NCBI GenBank assembly: GCA_964567085.1
Contig: CAZMKU010000065.1
Coordinates: 1-9,849, forward strand
Length of the DNA: 9,849 bases
Source: SVTX01 sp964567085
Lineage (GTDB): Bacteria > Bacillota > Clostridia > Oscillospirales > CAG-272
Direction of reading: 5' to 3'
Positions 1 to 5,990 of the stretch are shown here, piece after piece. How positions within the stretch are numbered: position 1 is the stretch's first letter; each line of letters begins with the position of its first letter. Both the position numbers and the translations under genes were made by a program. The notes under the pieces are model-generated. The model saw only the letters and a list, made by a program, of their open reading frames with translations. It was not told the DNA's origin and searched no databases.

Positions 1-252
1 AATACTAACGAATATCTTATTTTCGATTGTGAGGCTCTTTACGGCTTCATCGCAGGTATTCTTGCGAGCAACCACGACGTTACGGACGTTTTCGTTGACT
101 CCGCTCTCAAGATCGCTAACAACGAGATCGCAAAGTTTGACGAGTTCGTAAAGAAGGTTGACGAGCTTGGCGAAAAGCTTGGCGTTAACATCGTTATGAC
201 TTCCTCCATTCCCGCAGAGGAAGCAAGCGAGGTTGTAAAGAAGTATCTTTGA
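1..252 (+). CDS. 3' end of an unrecognised protein (partial)
   Basis: The first frame is open from base 1 to a TGA at 250-252 and gives the last 83 residues of a protein whose start is upstream of the window. It reads NTNEYLIFDCEALYGFIAG at its beginning and ends in EEASEVVKKYL. The segment is rich in Lys, Glu and Val, with alternating hydrophobic strands (YLIFD, VTDVFVDS, GVNIVMTSS) and amphipathic helices, which suggests the C-terminal part of an alpha/beta cytoplasmic domain. I do not recognise the family and assign no function. There is no signal peptide or membrane segment in the visible part. The stop is followed after 8 nt by a strong hairpin, so this gene ends its transcription unit. 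That the frame is coding is supported by the uninterrupted reading frame, the codon use and the terminator right after the stop. Confidence 0.85.
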   Translation, partial: NTNEYLIFDCEALYGFIAGILASNHDVTDVFVDSALKIANNEIAKFDEFVKKVDELGEKLGVNIVMTSSIPAEEASEVVKKYL

Positions 253-260
253 TTTACATA

Positions 261-291
261 AAAAGGCTTCGGTTGTGAACCGAAGCCTTTT
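261..291. terminator. Two-way intrinsic terminator between converging genes
   Basis: A perfect 14-bp stem (261-274 with 278-291) has a 3-nt loop GTG. The stem starts with AAAA and ends with TTTT, so each strand yields a GC-rich hairpin followed by a T run. It serves the gene ending at 252 on the plus strand and the ROK-like gene, whose stop lies at 293-295 on the minus strand, directly against the hairpin. Confidence 0.9.
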
Positions 292-292
292 T

Positions 293-1261
293 CTATTGCT
301 TTGAAAGAATTTTTCTTATGATCTCTGTCTGGAGAGCTACTGCTGCGCCCTTGATGTACAATTTCGGCTTTACGTCCGAGATAAGCAGCCTTCTGCCGTC
401 GGAAAAGCCGAATCCGAGCTTCTCGGCGATGCTCTTGCCTATGCCATTGCCGAGAATAAAGCGGTCGGATTCAATAATATAGAGCTTGGCGTCAAGAATG
501 GCGGACGCCGCGTTTACAATATTGAAAATAATACCGTGCAATTGCTCGGGAGAAATGCAGGCGCGAATTCTTTCGCCGAGAATTTTGCCGCCCTCGTCCA
601 TAAGTATCTGCGGATTACTGCGGATCGCAAATTTGTCGGTTACGTAGTAAGCGAAATTGTTATGTCCGAGATGCAGATAATACGCGCTTGCGGATGGGAA
701 GCGCGCATCTATTGCCGAGGCAGTCAGGCCTTGAATGGCATCCGCTACATCGAGAATTACGGTAAAAGCCTCGCCAAAGCATAGATCAATAGCTTTTTGC
801 ACGGAGTCGGCGCGGCTTTTATCATTACAGATTACCGCAATACCGCTGAAATGGTTTGCCTTTTCCGAAAAAAGACTTTTTGCCCGCTCGAAGAATATTG
901 TGAGGTTGTCCTGTACATCAAGCGAGTAATTGTATGGATAAGAGAAATGTCGGAGGGTCTTGTAATCCGACGATAAAAGATGGATTGAATATTCGTCACC
1001 CATAATGTCGGCGATAATGAATTTCAAATTATCGGAAATATGGACGGAGCTTCCGTGACCCCTTTCCGCCGCGTTCTCCTGAATGAATCCCGCATCAGAA
1101 AGACGGGCGACGGCGCGGCAAACGGTCATTTCGGTGATTCCCGAGTATTGAGCGATGCTTCGTCTCGTCGGGCTTTTTACGTTCAGAATGGCGCGGGAGA
1201 TCGCTTCGGCGTTTGAGCCCTTTATTTCCCTTGTGGTTGACGTGTGCTTTAAGTATTGCAT
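293..1261 (-). CDS. ROK-like winged-helix transcriptional regulator with degenerate kinase fold
   Basis: The 322-residue protein has an N-terminal winged helix-turn-helix (about residues 18-77), with a recognition helix around residues 43-60 (TEMTVCRAVARLSDAGF) and a wing near AERGHGSS. This layout is typical of ROK family repressors such as XylR and NagC. The remaining 240 residues resemble the actin-like ROK fold but are eroded. Where sugar-kinase ROK proteins have the NDANAAA segment, this one reads DVADAIQGL (171-179), and the region after YYLHLGH (194-200) lacks the usual glycine-rich phosphate loop. No CxCGxxGC zinc motif is visible. It is therefore probably a DNA-binding regulator without kinase activity; its effector is unknown. 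The ATG at 1259-1261 has only a weak GGAA Shine-Dalgarno. A consensus promoter lies just upstream, and the gene diverges from rplU. Target genes cannot be told from the window; autoregulation is an inference. Confidence 0.75.
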   Translation of the reverse strand: MQYLKHTSTTREIKGSNAEAISRAILNVKSPTRRSIAQYSGITEMTVCRAVARLSDAGFIQENAAERGHGSSVHISDNLKFIIADIMGDEYSIHLLSSDYKTLRHFSYPYNYSLDVQDNLTIFFERAKSLFSEKANHFSGIAVICNDKSRADSVQKAIDLCFGEAFTVILDVADAIQGLTASAIDARFPSASAYYLHLGHNNFAYYVTDKFAIRSNPQILMDEGGKILGERIRACISPEQLHGIIFNIVNAASAILDAKLYIIESDRFILGNGIGKSIAEKLGFGFSDGRRLLISDVKPKLYIKGAAVALQTEIIRKILSKQ

Positions 1262-1292
1262 ATTTTGTTTCCATTTCGTATTTTTCTACATA

Positions 1293-1321
1293 ATTATATA
1301 TGAAAAAAATTCCCGTGTCAA
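1293..1321 (-). promoter_or_regulatory. Consensus sigma-A promoter of the ROK-like gene
   Basis: On the minus strand TTGACA (1316-1321) and TATAAT (1293-1298) are separated by exactly 17 bp. Both hexamers are perfect matches. It lies about 32 bp upstream of the start codon of the regulator. Confidence 0.85.
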
Positions 1322-1333
1322 CGGTATATGTGA

Positions 1334-1362
1334 AAACTTAATAAAAAACTTAACGGAAACTT
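1334..1362. repeat. Three phased AAACTT repeats between divergent promoters
   Basis: AAACTT occurs at 1334-1339, 1346-1351 and 1357-1362, with 12 and 11 bp between starts, close to one helical turn. The first two are embedded in the longer AAAACTTAA. They sit between the two -35 boxes of the divergent ROK-like and rplU promoters, where an operator would be expected. The tract is A-rich, so chance is a real alternative. Confidence 0.35.
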
Positions 1363-1382
1363 GTAAAAATGCAAAAAATCTA

Positions 1383-1411
1383 TTGACAAAAGGGGAACTT
1401 GATGATATAAT
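1383..1411 (+). promoter_or_regulatory. Consensus sigma-A promoter of rplU-prp-rpmA
   Basis: TTGACA (1383-1388) and TATAAT (1406-1411) are perfect hexamers with a 17-bp spacer. Transcription should start near 1418, leaving a leader of roughly 90 nt before the rplU start codon. Confidence 0.9.
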
Positions 1412-1417
1412 AGGAAT

Positions 1418-1497
1418 GCCGCGTAAAAATGGCTTTTTTTAAGTGTGCCTATTTTTAGGTTACCGCCATTGTTTAGCGAGACTTATATGAAAGAGAG
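1418..1497 (+). promoter_or_regulatory. Structured rplU leader (candidate L21 leader)
   Basis: The 5' untranslated region can form an outer stem AATGGC (1428-1433) with GCCATT (1465-1470). Inside it sits a 7-bp hairpin, GTGCCTA (1445-1451) with TAGGTTAC (1456-1463, one T bulged). Firmicutes often carry an L21 leader RNA at this place, thought to mediate autogenous control by L21. I match it by position and fold only, not by consensus sequence. Confidence 0.45.
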
Positions 1498-1506
1498 GTG
1501 CTTTTC

Positions 1507-1815
1507 GTGTTCGCAATTATTACAACCGGCGGAAAGCAGTACAAAGTTACAGAGCAGGATATTATCTTTGTTGAAAAGCTTAACTGCGCTGAGGGTGAAG
1601 AGGTTACATTTGACGTTGTTGCATTGTCAACAGAAGCGGGCTTTAAGGCAGGTACTCCCACAGTTGAGGGTGCATGTGTTAAGGGCGTTGTTGTTAAGAA
1701 CGGCAAGGGCAAGAAGATCTATGTAATGAAGTACAAGTCCAAGAAGAACGAGAAGAAGAAGATGGGTCACAGACAGCCCTACACAAAGATTCAGATCACA
1801 AGCATTGCAGGCTGA
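1507..1815 (+). CDS. rplU: 50S ribosomal protein L21
   Basis: L21 is a 23S rRNA-binding protein of the large ribosomal subunit. The protein begins FAIITTGGKQYKV, the standard L21 N-terminus, and ends with the basic stretch GKGKKIYVMKYKSKKNEKKKMGHRQPYTKIQI, the conserved RNA-binding C-terminal signature. I choose the GTG at 1507-1509. It gives 102 residues, the normal family length, and the AGAGAGG Shine-Dalgarno (1492-1498) lies 8 nt upstream. An upstream in-frame GTG at 1498 overlaps that Shine-Dalgarno and would add three residues not usual in the family. It is the first gene of a three-gene operon rplU-prp-rpmA, driven by the consensus promoter at 1383-1411. The gap to prp is 18 nt. Confidence 0.96.
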   Translation: MFAIITTGGKQYKVTEQDIIFVEKLNCAEGEEVTFDVVALSTEAGFKAGTPTVEGACVKGVVVKNGKGKKIYVMKYKSKKNEKKKMGHRQPYTKIQITSIAG

Positions 1816-1833
1816 TTCTGAGAGTGGTTTGAT

Positions 1834-2199
1834 ATGACTAAACTCGTTTTTTACAGAAGCGGTGGAGTTTTCTACGGTTTCAAGGAGCAGGGTCACACCG
1901 GCTACGGTGAAGAGGGCGACGACGTGCTTTGCGCGGCGTTATCCGCTATGACGATGCTTATAATCAATACGGTTGAGGTCGCTTATGACTCTCACATTGA
2001 TTACACGATCGACGAGAAAACAACAGACATCCGCATTAAGTCCAAGTCCGCGCTTCCCGAATTTGAGGAGGACGATCTCAAAAGATACGCAGTATCGGGT
2101 ATCTTCTTAGCTTACTATAAGCAGATCGAAGATATGATGGACGAATACTACGACTACCTTGATGTTTCGGTAGTTGACAAACCCTACGACGACGTATAA
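1834..2199 (+). CDS. prp: Ribosomal-processing cysteine protease Prp (YsxB)
   Basis: Prp removes the N-terminal extension of ribosomal protein L27 in Firmicutes and related bacteria. This 121-residue protein has the family signature GHTGYGEEGDDVLCAALS, with catalytic His21 and Cys33, the equivalents of the His and Cys pair of the Staphylococcus aureus enzyme. The C-terminal half has the usual acidic character, ending DYLDVSVVDKPYDDV. The Shine-Dalgarno is weak (AGAGTGG at 1821-1827), perhaps with translational coupling to rplU upstream. It lies between rplU and rpmA, the conserved location, and its substrate is the next gene: L27 here still carries the LQFFA cleavage site. Function is assigned from family, motif and context, and all three agree. 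Confidence 0.95.
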   Translation: MTKLVFYRSGGVFYGFKEQGHTGYGEEGDDVLCAALSAMTMLIINTVEVAYDSHIDYTIDEKTTDIRIKSKSALPEFEEDDLKRYAVSGIFLAYYKQIEDMMDEYYDYLDVSVVDKPYDDV

Positions 2200-2238
2200 T
2201 ACGTCGCACGCAAATTAAAATTTTTGGAGGTAAAGATA

Positions 2239-2514
2239 ATGGTAAAGCTTAGTTTACAGTTCTTTGCTCATAAGAAGGGCGTAGGTTCTACAAAGAACGG
2301 TCGTGACAGCGAATCCAAGCGTCTCGGCACAAAGAGAGCAGACGGTCAGGCAGTTCTCGCTGGTAACATTCTTGTTAGACAGAGAGGAACAGCTATCCAC
2401 CCCGGTAACAACGTTGGTATCGGTAAGGATGACACACTCTTCGCACTTATTGACGGTAGAGTTAAGTTTGAGCAGAAGGCAGGCAAGAAGCAGGTAAGCG
2501 TATACGCTGACTGA
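2239..2514 (+). CDS. rpmA: 50S ribosomal protein L27 with cleavable N-terminal extension
   Basis: L27 sits near the peptidyl transferase centre, where its N-terminus contacts tRNA. The start ATG at 2239 follows a perfect GGAGG (2226-2230) by 8 nt. An in-frame TTG at 2224 is too early and overlaps this site. The 91-residue product starts MVKLSLQFFA, then HKKGVGSTKNGRDS. In Firmicutes, Prp cuts after the FFA to expose the functional N-terminus, so the mature protein should start at His11 (most relatives have Ser or Ala there). The rest (LGTKRADGQAV, NILVRQRGT, HPGNNVGIGKDDTLFALIDG) is classic L27. It is the last gene of the operon. In Bacillus the GTPase gene obg follows; here it is absent and a folded intergenic segment follows instead. 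Confidence 0.97.
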   Translation: MVKLSLQFFAHKKGVGSTKNGRDSESKRLGTKRADGQAVLAGNILVRQRGTAIHPGNNVGIGKDDTLFALIDGRVKFEQKAGKKQVSVYAD

Positions 2515-2524
2515 TTATGTAACA

Positions 2525-2753
2525 AAAAGAGGCTGCTTCATTTAGCGAAGAACAAAAGCCACTTTAATTGAAAGGACAAGAAACAATTTAAAAATATAGT
2601 TTTGTCTTTTTCAGATGACGAAAACCGCCGACTCCTCGGCGGTTTTCCTCGTTTTATGTGGCTTTTTAGTCGCGCTCGAACTCTCTGGCGTACCCTCGTA
2701 CGCCGACGATCGTCCGATCACGCCTTCTTCATCTAAATGACGCGTCCTCTTTT
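2525..2753 (+). other. Folded 229-nt intergenic element: candidate structured RNA or MITE-like repeat
   Basis: The two ends pair over about 29 nt. AAAAGAGG (2525-2532) pairs with CCTCTTTT (2746-2753). TCATTTAG (2538-2545) pairs with CTAAATGA (2733-2740). GAAGAA (2547-2552) pairs with TTCTTC (2725-2730). Only small internal loops separate these. Inside, AAAAGCCAC (2554-2562) pairs with GTGGCTTTT (2658-2666) and encloses two hairpins, 2571-2610 (11 bp with two G-U pairs) and 2620-2647 (12 bp). To the right lie a 7-bp hairpin (2687-2704) and the palindrome GACGATCGTC (2705-2714). The result is a multi-branch fold that begins 10 nt after the rpmA stop and ends 16 nt before the next gene. No ORF fits. 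It could be a small RNA made from the rpmA transcript, a leader for the pseudouridine synthase gene, or a MITE with imperfect terminal inverted repeats. I do not recognise it as 6S, SRP, RNase P or tmRNA. Confidence 0.6.
2620..2647 (+). terminator. Strong hairpin, likely terminator of the rplU operon
   Basis: A perfect 12-bp stem (2620-2631 with 2636-2647) has a CTCC loop and a GC core ACCGCCGA/TCGGCGGT. The 3' arm ends in TTTT, followed by CCTCGTTTTATG, so the U tract is imperfect. It may end the rpmA transcript, or simply be one branch of the larger folded element around it. Confidence 0.55.
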
Positions 2754-2769
2754 CTCTTAGGGTGGTTTT

Positions 2770-3444
2770 ATGGATCTTGAAATTCTTTATGAAGATAAAT
2801 ATCTTATACTTGTTAACAAGCCCTGCGGTGTTATTTCGCAGGACGCAGAGGGCGAGTGTATGCCCTCATTGTTGCGAGCAACGCTTGGACTTGATTATGT
2901 CGGTGTTGTCCACAGACTTGACACTACAACGAGTGGAATTATAATGTATTCAACGGATAAACGCTACACGGGCAAGCTCTCCGAGCTTGTTGCGAGCGGA
3001 GAGTATTATAAGGAATATCTCGCGGTGGCAGAGGGTATCGTGCCGTTTGACGAATGTGAGAAGAATGAAAACGGCAAGGTGGAGCTTTGCGATTTCCTTT
3101 ATCACGACAAGACTAAAAACAAGTCTTTCGTAGTTAAAGGCGAGCGACGCGGCGCGAAGCGCGCGATTCTTGAATACAAGATGCTTGGTATCGCGAAAAA
3201 CGCCAAGGACGATGAAAAAAGCCTTCTTTGTGTGCATCTCGTAACGGGTAGAACTCATCAGATAAGAGTTCAGCTTGCGTCACGCGGTCACGCGCTTGCA
3301 GGTGACGGAAAGTACGGCTCGCGTGATAACGGTTGCTCTGCGGCGCTTCATTCGTACAGATGCGCTTTTGTCCATCCTGTGCTGAATAAGAAGATAGAGG
3401 TTGAATGTAAGCCCGAAAACAAATATCCATGGAATCTGTTTTAA
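2770..3444 (+). CDS. RluA-family RNA pseudouridine synthase
   Basis: This enzyme family turns uridine into pseudouridine in rRNA or tRNA. The 224-residue protein has motif I (NKPCGVISQD, residues 16-25) and the catalytic signature HRLDTTTSG with Asp51 as nucleophile. It also has YYKEYLAV (78-85), the late LVTGRTHQIRVQLASRGHALAGDGKYG, and LHSYRCAFVHP. All RluA core motifs are present. There is no N-terminal S4 domain, so it belongs with the short single-domain members such as TruC or RluA; the modified site cannot be told from sequence. A segment rich in Lys and Asp (CEKNENGKVELCDFLYHDKTKNKSFVV) is typical of the Firmicutes branch. The ATG at 2770 follows AGGGTGG (2759-2765) closely. The gene ends at a shared terminator and converges on the amidase gene. 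Confidence 0.93.
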   Translation: MDLEILYEDKYLILVNKPCGVISQDAEGECMPSLLRATLGLDYVGVVHRLDTTTSGIIMYSTDKRYTGKLSELVASGEYYKEYLAVAEGIVPFDECEKNENGKVELCDFLYHDKTKNKSFVVKGERRGAKRAILEYKMLGIAKNAKDDEKSLLCVHLVTGRTHQIRVQLASRGHALAGDGKYGSRDNGCSAALHSYRCAFVHPVLNKKIEVECKPENKYPWNLF

Positions 3445-3447
3445 TAG

Positions 3448-3476
3448 AAATGCGCAAAGCTCAGCTTTGCGCATTT
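3448..3476. terminator. Two-way terminator between converging genes, overlapping a coding end
   Basis: AAATGCGCAAAGC (3448-3460) pairs perfectly with GCTTTGCGCATTT (3464-3476), with a 3-nt loop TCA. On the plus strand it ends the pseudouridine synthase transcript and is followed by TT. On the minus strand, the loop is the TGA stop of the amidase gene and one arm encodes its last residues. Confidence 0.9.
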
Positions 3477-4201
3477 TTGATATATTCGGAAATGGATTCT
3501 GCGATGCTTTTCGCGAGAGCTATTTGGTAGCCCGAGTCGCACAGACTTGCCGCTTCGCGTGGGTTTGAAAGAAATCCGCATTCAATAAGCACGGCGGGGG
3601 ATTGTATCTGACTCAAAAGATAAATGCTATCTCCCGCAGACTTCGTCTGTCGTGTGTTTCCGATTTGAAAAAGGGTGTTGTTGCGCTCCTGAATGGTCTT
3701 TGCGAGCGACAAGGACTCGGGGTCATTTTCGGAATACCAGACCTGAAGCCCCGAGTATTTCGGACTTACGTAGGAATTCATATGAATGCTGACGAAAAGG
3801 GCATTCGGCGTATCCTCGACGATCTTGAGCCGCGCCGCCGCGTCGAGCTTTTTCTTTCTCCCCTCGTAGTCAACGCTCGTGTCGTACAGAAGCTTATCCT
3901 CCGTGCGAGTCATAATCACCTCGATCCCCATATCCTCGAGCTGCTTTTTTAGCATCTCGGCAATTGTAAGATTAAGGTTTTTTTCAAGCACGCCCGAGGC
4001 GGTCTGCGTGCCGCCGTCCTCGCCGCCGTGCCCCGCGTCAATAATAACCGTGGTGTATTTCTTCTCGGGCTCGGCGGAGGTGTCAACATCCCCGTCGTCC
4101 CGCTCCTTCTCGGGAAAGAAATACATAAGCGCGAGAAGGCATAGCGTGATTATTACGGTGAAAATAAAGAATTTGAATAGAAACGAATTTTTGTGCTCCA
4201 T
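3461..4201 (-). CDS. Membrane-anchored N-acetylmuramoyl-L-alanine amidase, CwlD-like
   Basis: Amidase_3 enzymes are zinc hydrolases that cut the bond between N-acetylmuramic acid and the stem peptide. Starting at the ATG at 4199-4201, the product has 246 residues. A short basic tail (MEHKN) and one membrane helix (about residues 7-29) are followed by a linker rich in Asp and Glu and then the catalytic domain. Zinc and catalytic residues are visible: His58 in IIDAGHGG, Glu73 in EKNLNL, His140 in VSIHMNS and Glu207 in VLIECGFLSN. Size and design match CwlD, which makes muramic delta-lactam in spore cortex and is needed for germination. The sigma-E-like promoter upstream fits that role but does not prove it. 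The ATG is preferred because GGAG sits 5 nt upstream; the GTG two codons earlier at 4205-4207 overlaps that Shine-Dalgarno. The stop codon lies in the loop of a terminator shared with the convergent gene. Confidence 0.9.
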   Translation of the reverse strand: MEHKNSFLFKFFIFTVIITLCLLALMYFFPEKERDDGDVDTSAEPEKKYTTVIIDAGHGGEDGGTQTASGVLEKNLNLTIAEMLKKQLEDMGIEVIMTRTEDKLLYDTSVDYEGRKKKLDAAARLKIVEDTPNALFVSIHMNSYVSPKYSGLQVWYSENDPESLSLAKTIQERNNTLFQIGNTRQTKSAGDSIYLLSQIQSPAVLIECGFLSNPREAASLCDSGYQIALAKSIAESISEYIKNAQS

Positions 4202-4228
4202 GGTCACTCCGAAAACGTAATATATACA

Positions 4229-4257
4229 ATATTATGCGTTCGTGAGCGGTTATATGA
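4229..4257 (-). promoter_or_regulatory. Sigma-E-like sporulation promoter of the amidase gene
   Basis: On the minus strand TCATATA (4251-4257) matches 6 of 7 positions of the Bacillus sigma-E -35 consensus KMATATT. After a 14-bp spacer, CATAATAT (4229-4236) matches 6 of 8 of the -10 consensus CATACAHT. Transcription would start about 20 nt before the start codon. No good sigma-A pair is seen in the same stretch. Confidence 0.45.
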
Positions 4258-4303
4258 AAACGTGGGGGATATTATTTATAACTTGTCCGTGGCGAATAAA
4301 ACT

Positions 4304-4327
4304 GCCCGACTTCTTCGGAAGTCGGGC
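4304..4327 (-). terminator. Terminator of the alcohol dehydrogenase gene
   Basis: GCCCGACTTC (4304-4313) and GAAGTCGGGC (4318-4327) form a perfect 10-bp GC-rich stem with a 4-nt loop. On the minus strand it starts 5 nt after the dehydrogenase stop and is followed by AGTTTTATT, a usable U tract. Confidence 0.85.
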
Positions 4328-4332
4328 AAATA

Positions 4333-5487
4333 TTACCAAATGCTTTCAAATATTTTTTTAACGTCTCTTGCCAAGGGAAGTCGGGGATTTGAGGGGGTGC
4401 ATCTGTCTTTTAAGGCGGCGTCCGTCATAGCGTCAAGCTGCGCCATATATTCTTCTTTGGTCAGCTTAGGACAAGCCTCGCGGATGCACGTGGGCATATT
4501 CATTTCCTTCTGCATAGAACGGATCATGCTAAGAAGGTTATTGATGGATTCAACGTCGTTGTCGGGGTTGCCGATTCCGAGCTTGCGCGCAAGCTTGGCG
4601 TATTTGTCGGCGCTTGAGTGAATGACCGTGGGCTTCTGTCCTTGAACCACGCCCGAATTATATTCAATAACCACAGGGAGAAGGATCGAGTTTGCGCGTC
4701 CGTGAGGAATGTGGAACTGCGCGCCGAGCTGATGAGCCATACCGTGATTAAGACCCAGAGAAACCGCGTTGAACGCGATACCCGCAAGGTTTGAAGCCAA
4801 ATGCATTTTTTCTCTTGCGCGTATTTCACCCGTCTCGGGGAATCTGTATGAGCGGGCAAGGTATCTCTTGCAGAGTGCCGATGCCTTTTCGCAATACATA
4901 TCCGACGTGTCGTTCGCGTAAATGCTTACGTATGCCTCAATAGCGTGAGTTAAAACGTCCATACCCGTATCTGCGGTAATAGCCGCGGGTACGCTTCTGA
5001 CCATATCCACGTCGAGGATAGCCTCCTCGGGTAGCAGCGCGTCGTCAACGAGCGCGTGCTTTACGTGCTTTTCGGTATCCGTGATGACCGCAAATGAAGT
5101 AACCTCACTACCCGTACCGCTGGTCGTGGGGATCGCAATAAAATAGGGGTTGTAATCCTTGTCGATATTGTGAGCGAACTGACGAACGCATTTCGTTAAG
5201 TCGATAGCAGAGCCGCCGCCAACCGCTATAATGCAGGGAGCTTTTTTCTTCATAAGCGCGGTGACACCCTCAACGACCTTTTCGATCGAGGGATCGGGCA
5301 CTACGTTTGAATAAAGCTCGTAGGATATCTTCGCAACATCAAGATGCTTCGTTACGGTTCTGATAAGACCGCTTGAAACAGTGAAGGGGTCTGCGATGAT
5401 AAATACGTTTTTATATTCAATTTGAGAAAGTCTTGTGAGAGCGTTGTCACCGAAATAAACGGCGGTCTTTAAGGAACACTTATGCAT
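4333..5487 (-). CDS. Iron-containing alcohol dehydrogenase
   Basis: The 384-residue protein is a group III (iron-dependent) alcohol dehydrogenase, an NAD(P)-linked enzyme that interconverts alcohols and aldehydes or ketones. The N-terminal domain has the dinucleotide-binding loop AVGGGSAID (88-96) and the signature IPTTSGTGSEVT (119-130). The C-terminal helical domain carries the metal ligands Asp177 and His181 in TGMDVLTHAIEAY, His248 in GLNHGMAHQLG and His262 in IPHGRAN. The spacing (4 and 14 residues) matches that in FucO, so it should be active. Substrate cannot be told from sequence; butanol, propanol or lactaldehyde dehydrogenase types are all possible. It is monocistronic, has a strong AAGGAGAT Shine-Dalgarno (5492-5499) 4 nt before the ATG, its own terminator (4304-4327) and an AT-rich promoter region. 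A fermentative redox role fits an anaerobe. Confidence 0.93.
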   Translation of the reverse strand: MHKCSLKTAVYFGDNALTRLSQIEYKNVFIIADPFTVSSGLIRTVTKHLDVAKISYELYSNVVPDPSIEKVVEGVTALMKKKAPCIIAVGGGSAIDLTKCVRQFAHNIDKDYNPYFIAIPTTSGTGSEVTSFAVITDTEKHVKHALVDDALLPEEAILDVDMVRSVPAAITADTGMDVLTHAIEAYVSIYANDTSDMYCEKASALCKRYLARSYRFPETGEIRAREKMHLASNLAGIAFNAVSLGLNHGMAHQLGAQFHIPHGRANSILLPVVIEYNSGVVQGQKPTVIHSSADKYAKLARKLGIGNPDNDVESINNLLSMIRSMQKEMNMPTCIREACPKLTKEEYMAQLDAMTDAALKDRCTPSNPRLPLARDVKKIFESIW

Positions 5488-5572
5488 TTTGATCTCCTTG
5501 TAGGGACGTTAAGCAATATGTTGTGCGGATTAAGGCTTGAATAGCAATAATTACACATTATATACATAATTT

Positions 5573-5601
5573 ATTATATCATAAGTTTTAACATAAGTAA
5601 A
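5573..5601 (-). promoter_or_regulatory. Probable promoter of the alcohol dehydrogenase gene
   Basis: On the minus strand a perfect TATAAT (5573-5578) is preceded by TTTACT (5596-5601) with a 17-bp spacer; the -35 matches 4 of 6. A second TATAAT lies at 5557-5562 with a poorer -35, so either box could be used. The leader would be about 80 nt. Confidence 0.5.
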
Positions 5602-5650
5602 TACATAAAAGGGAAAAAGTTTTTGTTTTTGAAAAGATTTTTTTGTGTAT

Positions 5651-5683
5651 AATGAAAAAAGAACAGACCGTTTAGATCTGTTC
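5651..5683 (-). terminator. Terminator of the rpsF-ssb-rpsR operon
   Basis: On the minus strand GAACAGA and TCTGTTC (5661-5667 and 5677-5683) form a 7-bp stem with a 9-nt loop, followed at once by a run of six T residues (5655-5660). It starts 17 nt after the rpsR stop. Confidence 0.88.
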
Positions 5684-5700
5684 CTCTTTTCGTTTGTGAA

Positions 5701-5952
5701 TTAGTCAGCAACGTAAGGAAGAAGAGCTGCCTGACGTGCGCGCTTGATAGCTGTGTTGAGCTCTCTCTGATGAAGTGCGCATGTGCCGGAAATTCTTCTG
5801 GGAAGGATCTTGCCGCGCTCGGAAATGAACTTTCTGAGCTTTGCGCTATCCTTGTAGTCAATATATGCAACCTTGTCTGCACAGAAGATGCAAACCTTTC
5901 TTCTCTTGCGAACAACAGGTCTTGTTGCACGAGTATTCTCGGTTCTATCCAT
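5701..5952 (-). CDS. rpsR: 30S ribosomal protein S18, zinc-ribbon form
   Basis: S18 pairs with S6 on the platform of the small subunit. The 83-residue protein contains VCIFCADK (Cys21, Cys24) and GTCALHQRELNTAIKRARQAALLPY (Cys58, His61), so it has the full set of four metal ligands of the zinc-binding (C+) form of S18. The N-terminus is basic (RPVVRKRRK). The ATG at 5950-5952 follows GGAGG (5961-5965) by 8 nt. It is the last gene of the operon and lies 38 nt after ssb, the usual Firmicutes order. Confidence 0.97.
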   Translation of the reverse strand: MDRTENTRATRPVVRKRRKVCIFCADKVAYIDYKDSAKLRKFISERGKILPRRISGTCALHQRELNTAIKRARQAALLPYVAD

Positions 5953-5990
5953 TTTGAAATCCTCCTATAAATTTAATGTTCGGCGTCTTC

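Noticed and set aside
536..784. Plus-strand ORF of 82 codons inside the regulator gene, and similar opposite-strand ORFs at 3602-3952, 3879-4220, 6277-6636 and 6456-6872
   Set aside because: They lie opposite well-supported genes, have no Shine-Dalgarno and encode no recognisable sequence.
1498..1500. GTG 1498 as rplU start
   Set aside because: It overlaps the Shine-Dalgarno that serves GTG 1507, and L21 proteins begin at the FAIITTGGKQ position.
2525..2753. tmRNA, 6S, SRP or RNase P RNA as identity of the folded element
   Set aside because: None of their conserved core sequences is seen: no tRNA-like end with CCA, no GGAAG-type SRP loop, no RNase P core, and the fold is multi-branch rather than the rod of 6S RNA.
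2755..2769. T-box antiterminator sequence AGGGTGG before the pseudouridine synthase gene
   Set aside because: It lacks the following ACCGCG part, lies 4 nt before the start codon and acts as Shine-Dalgarno. No specifier-loop structure or aminoacylation gene is present.
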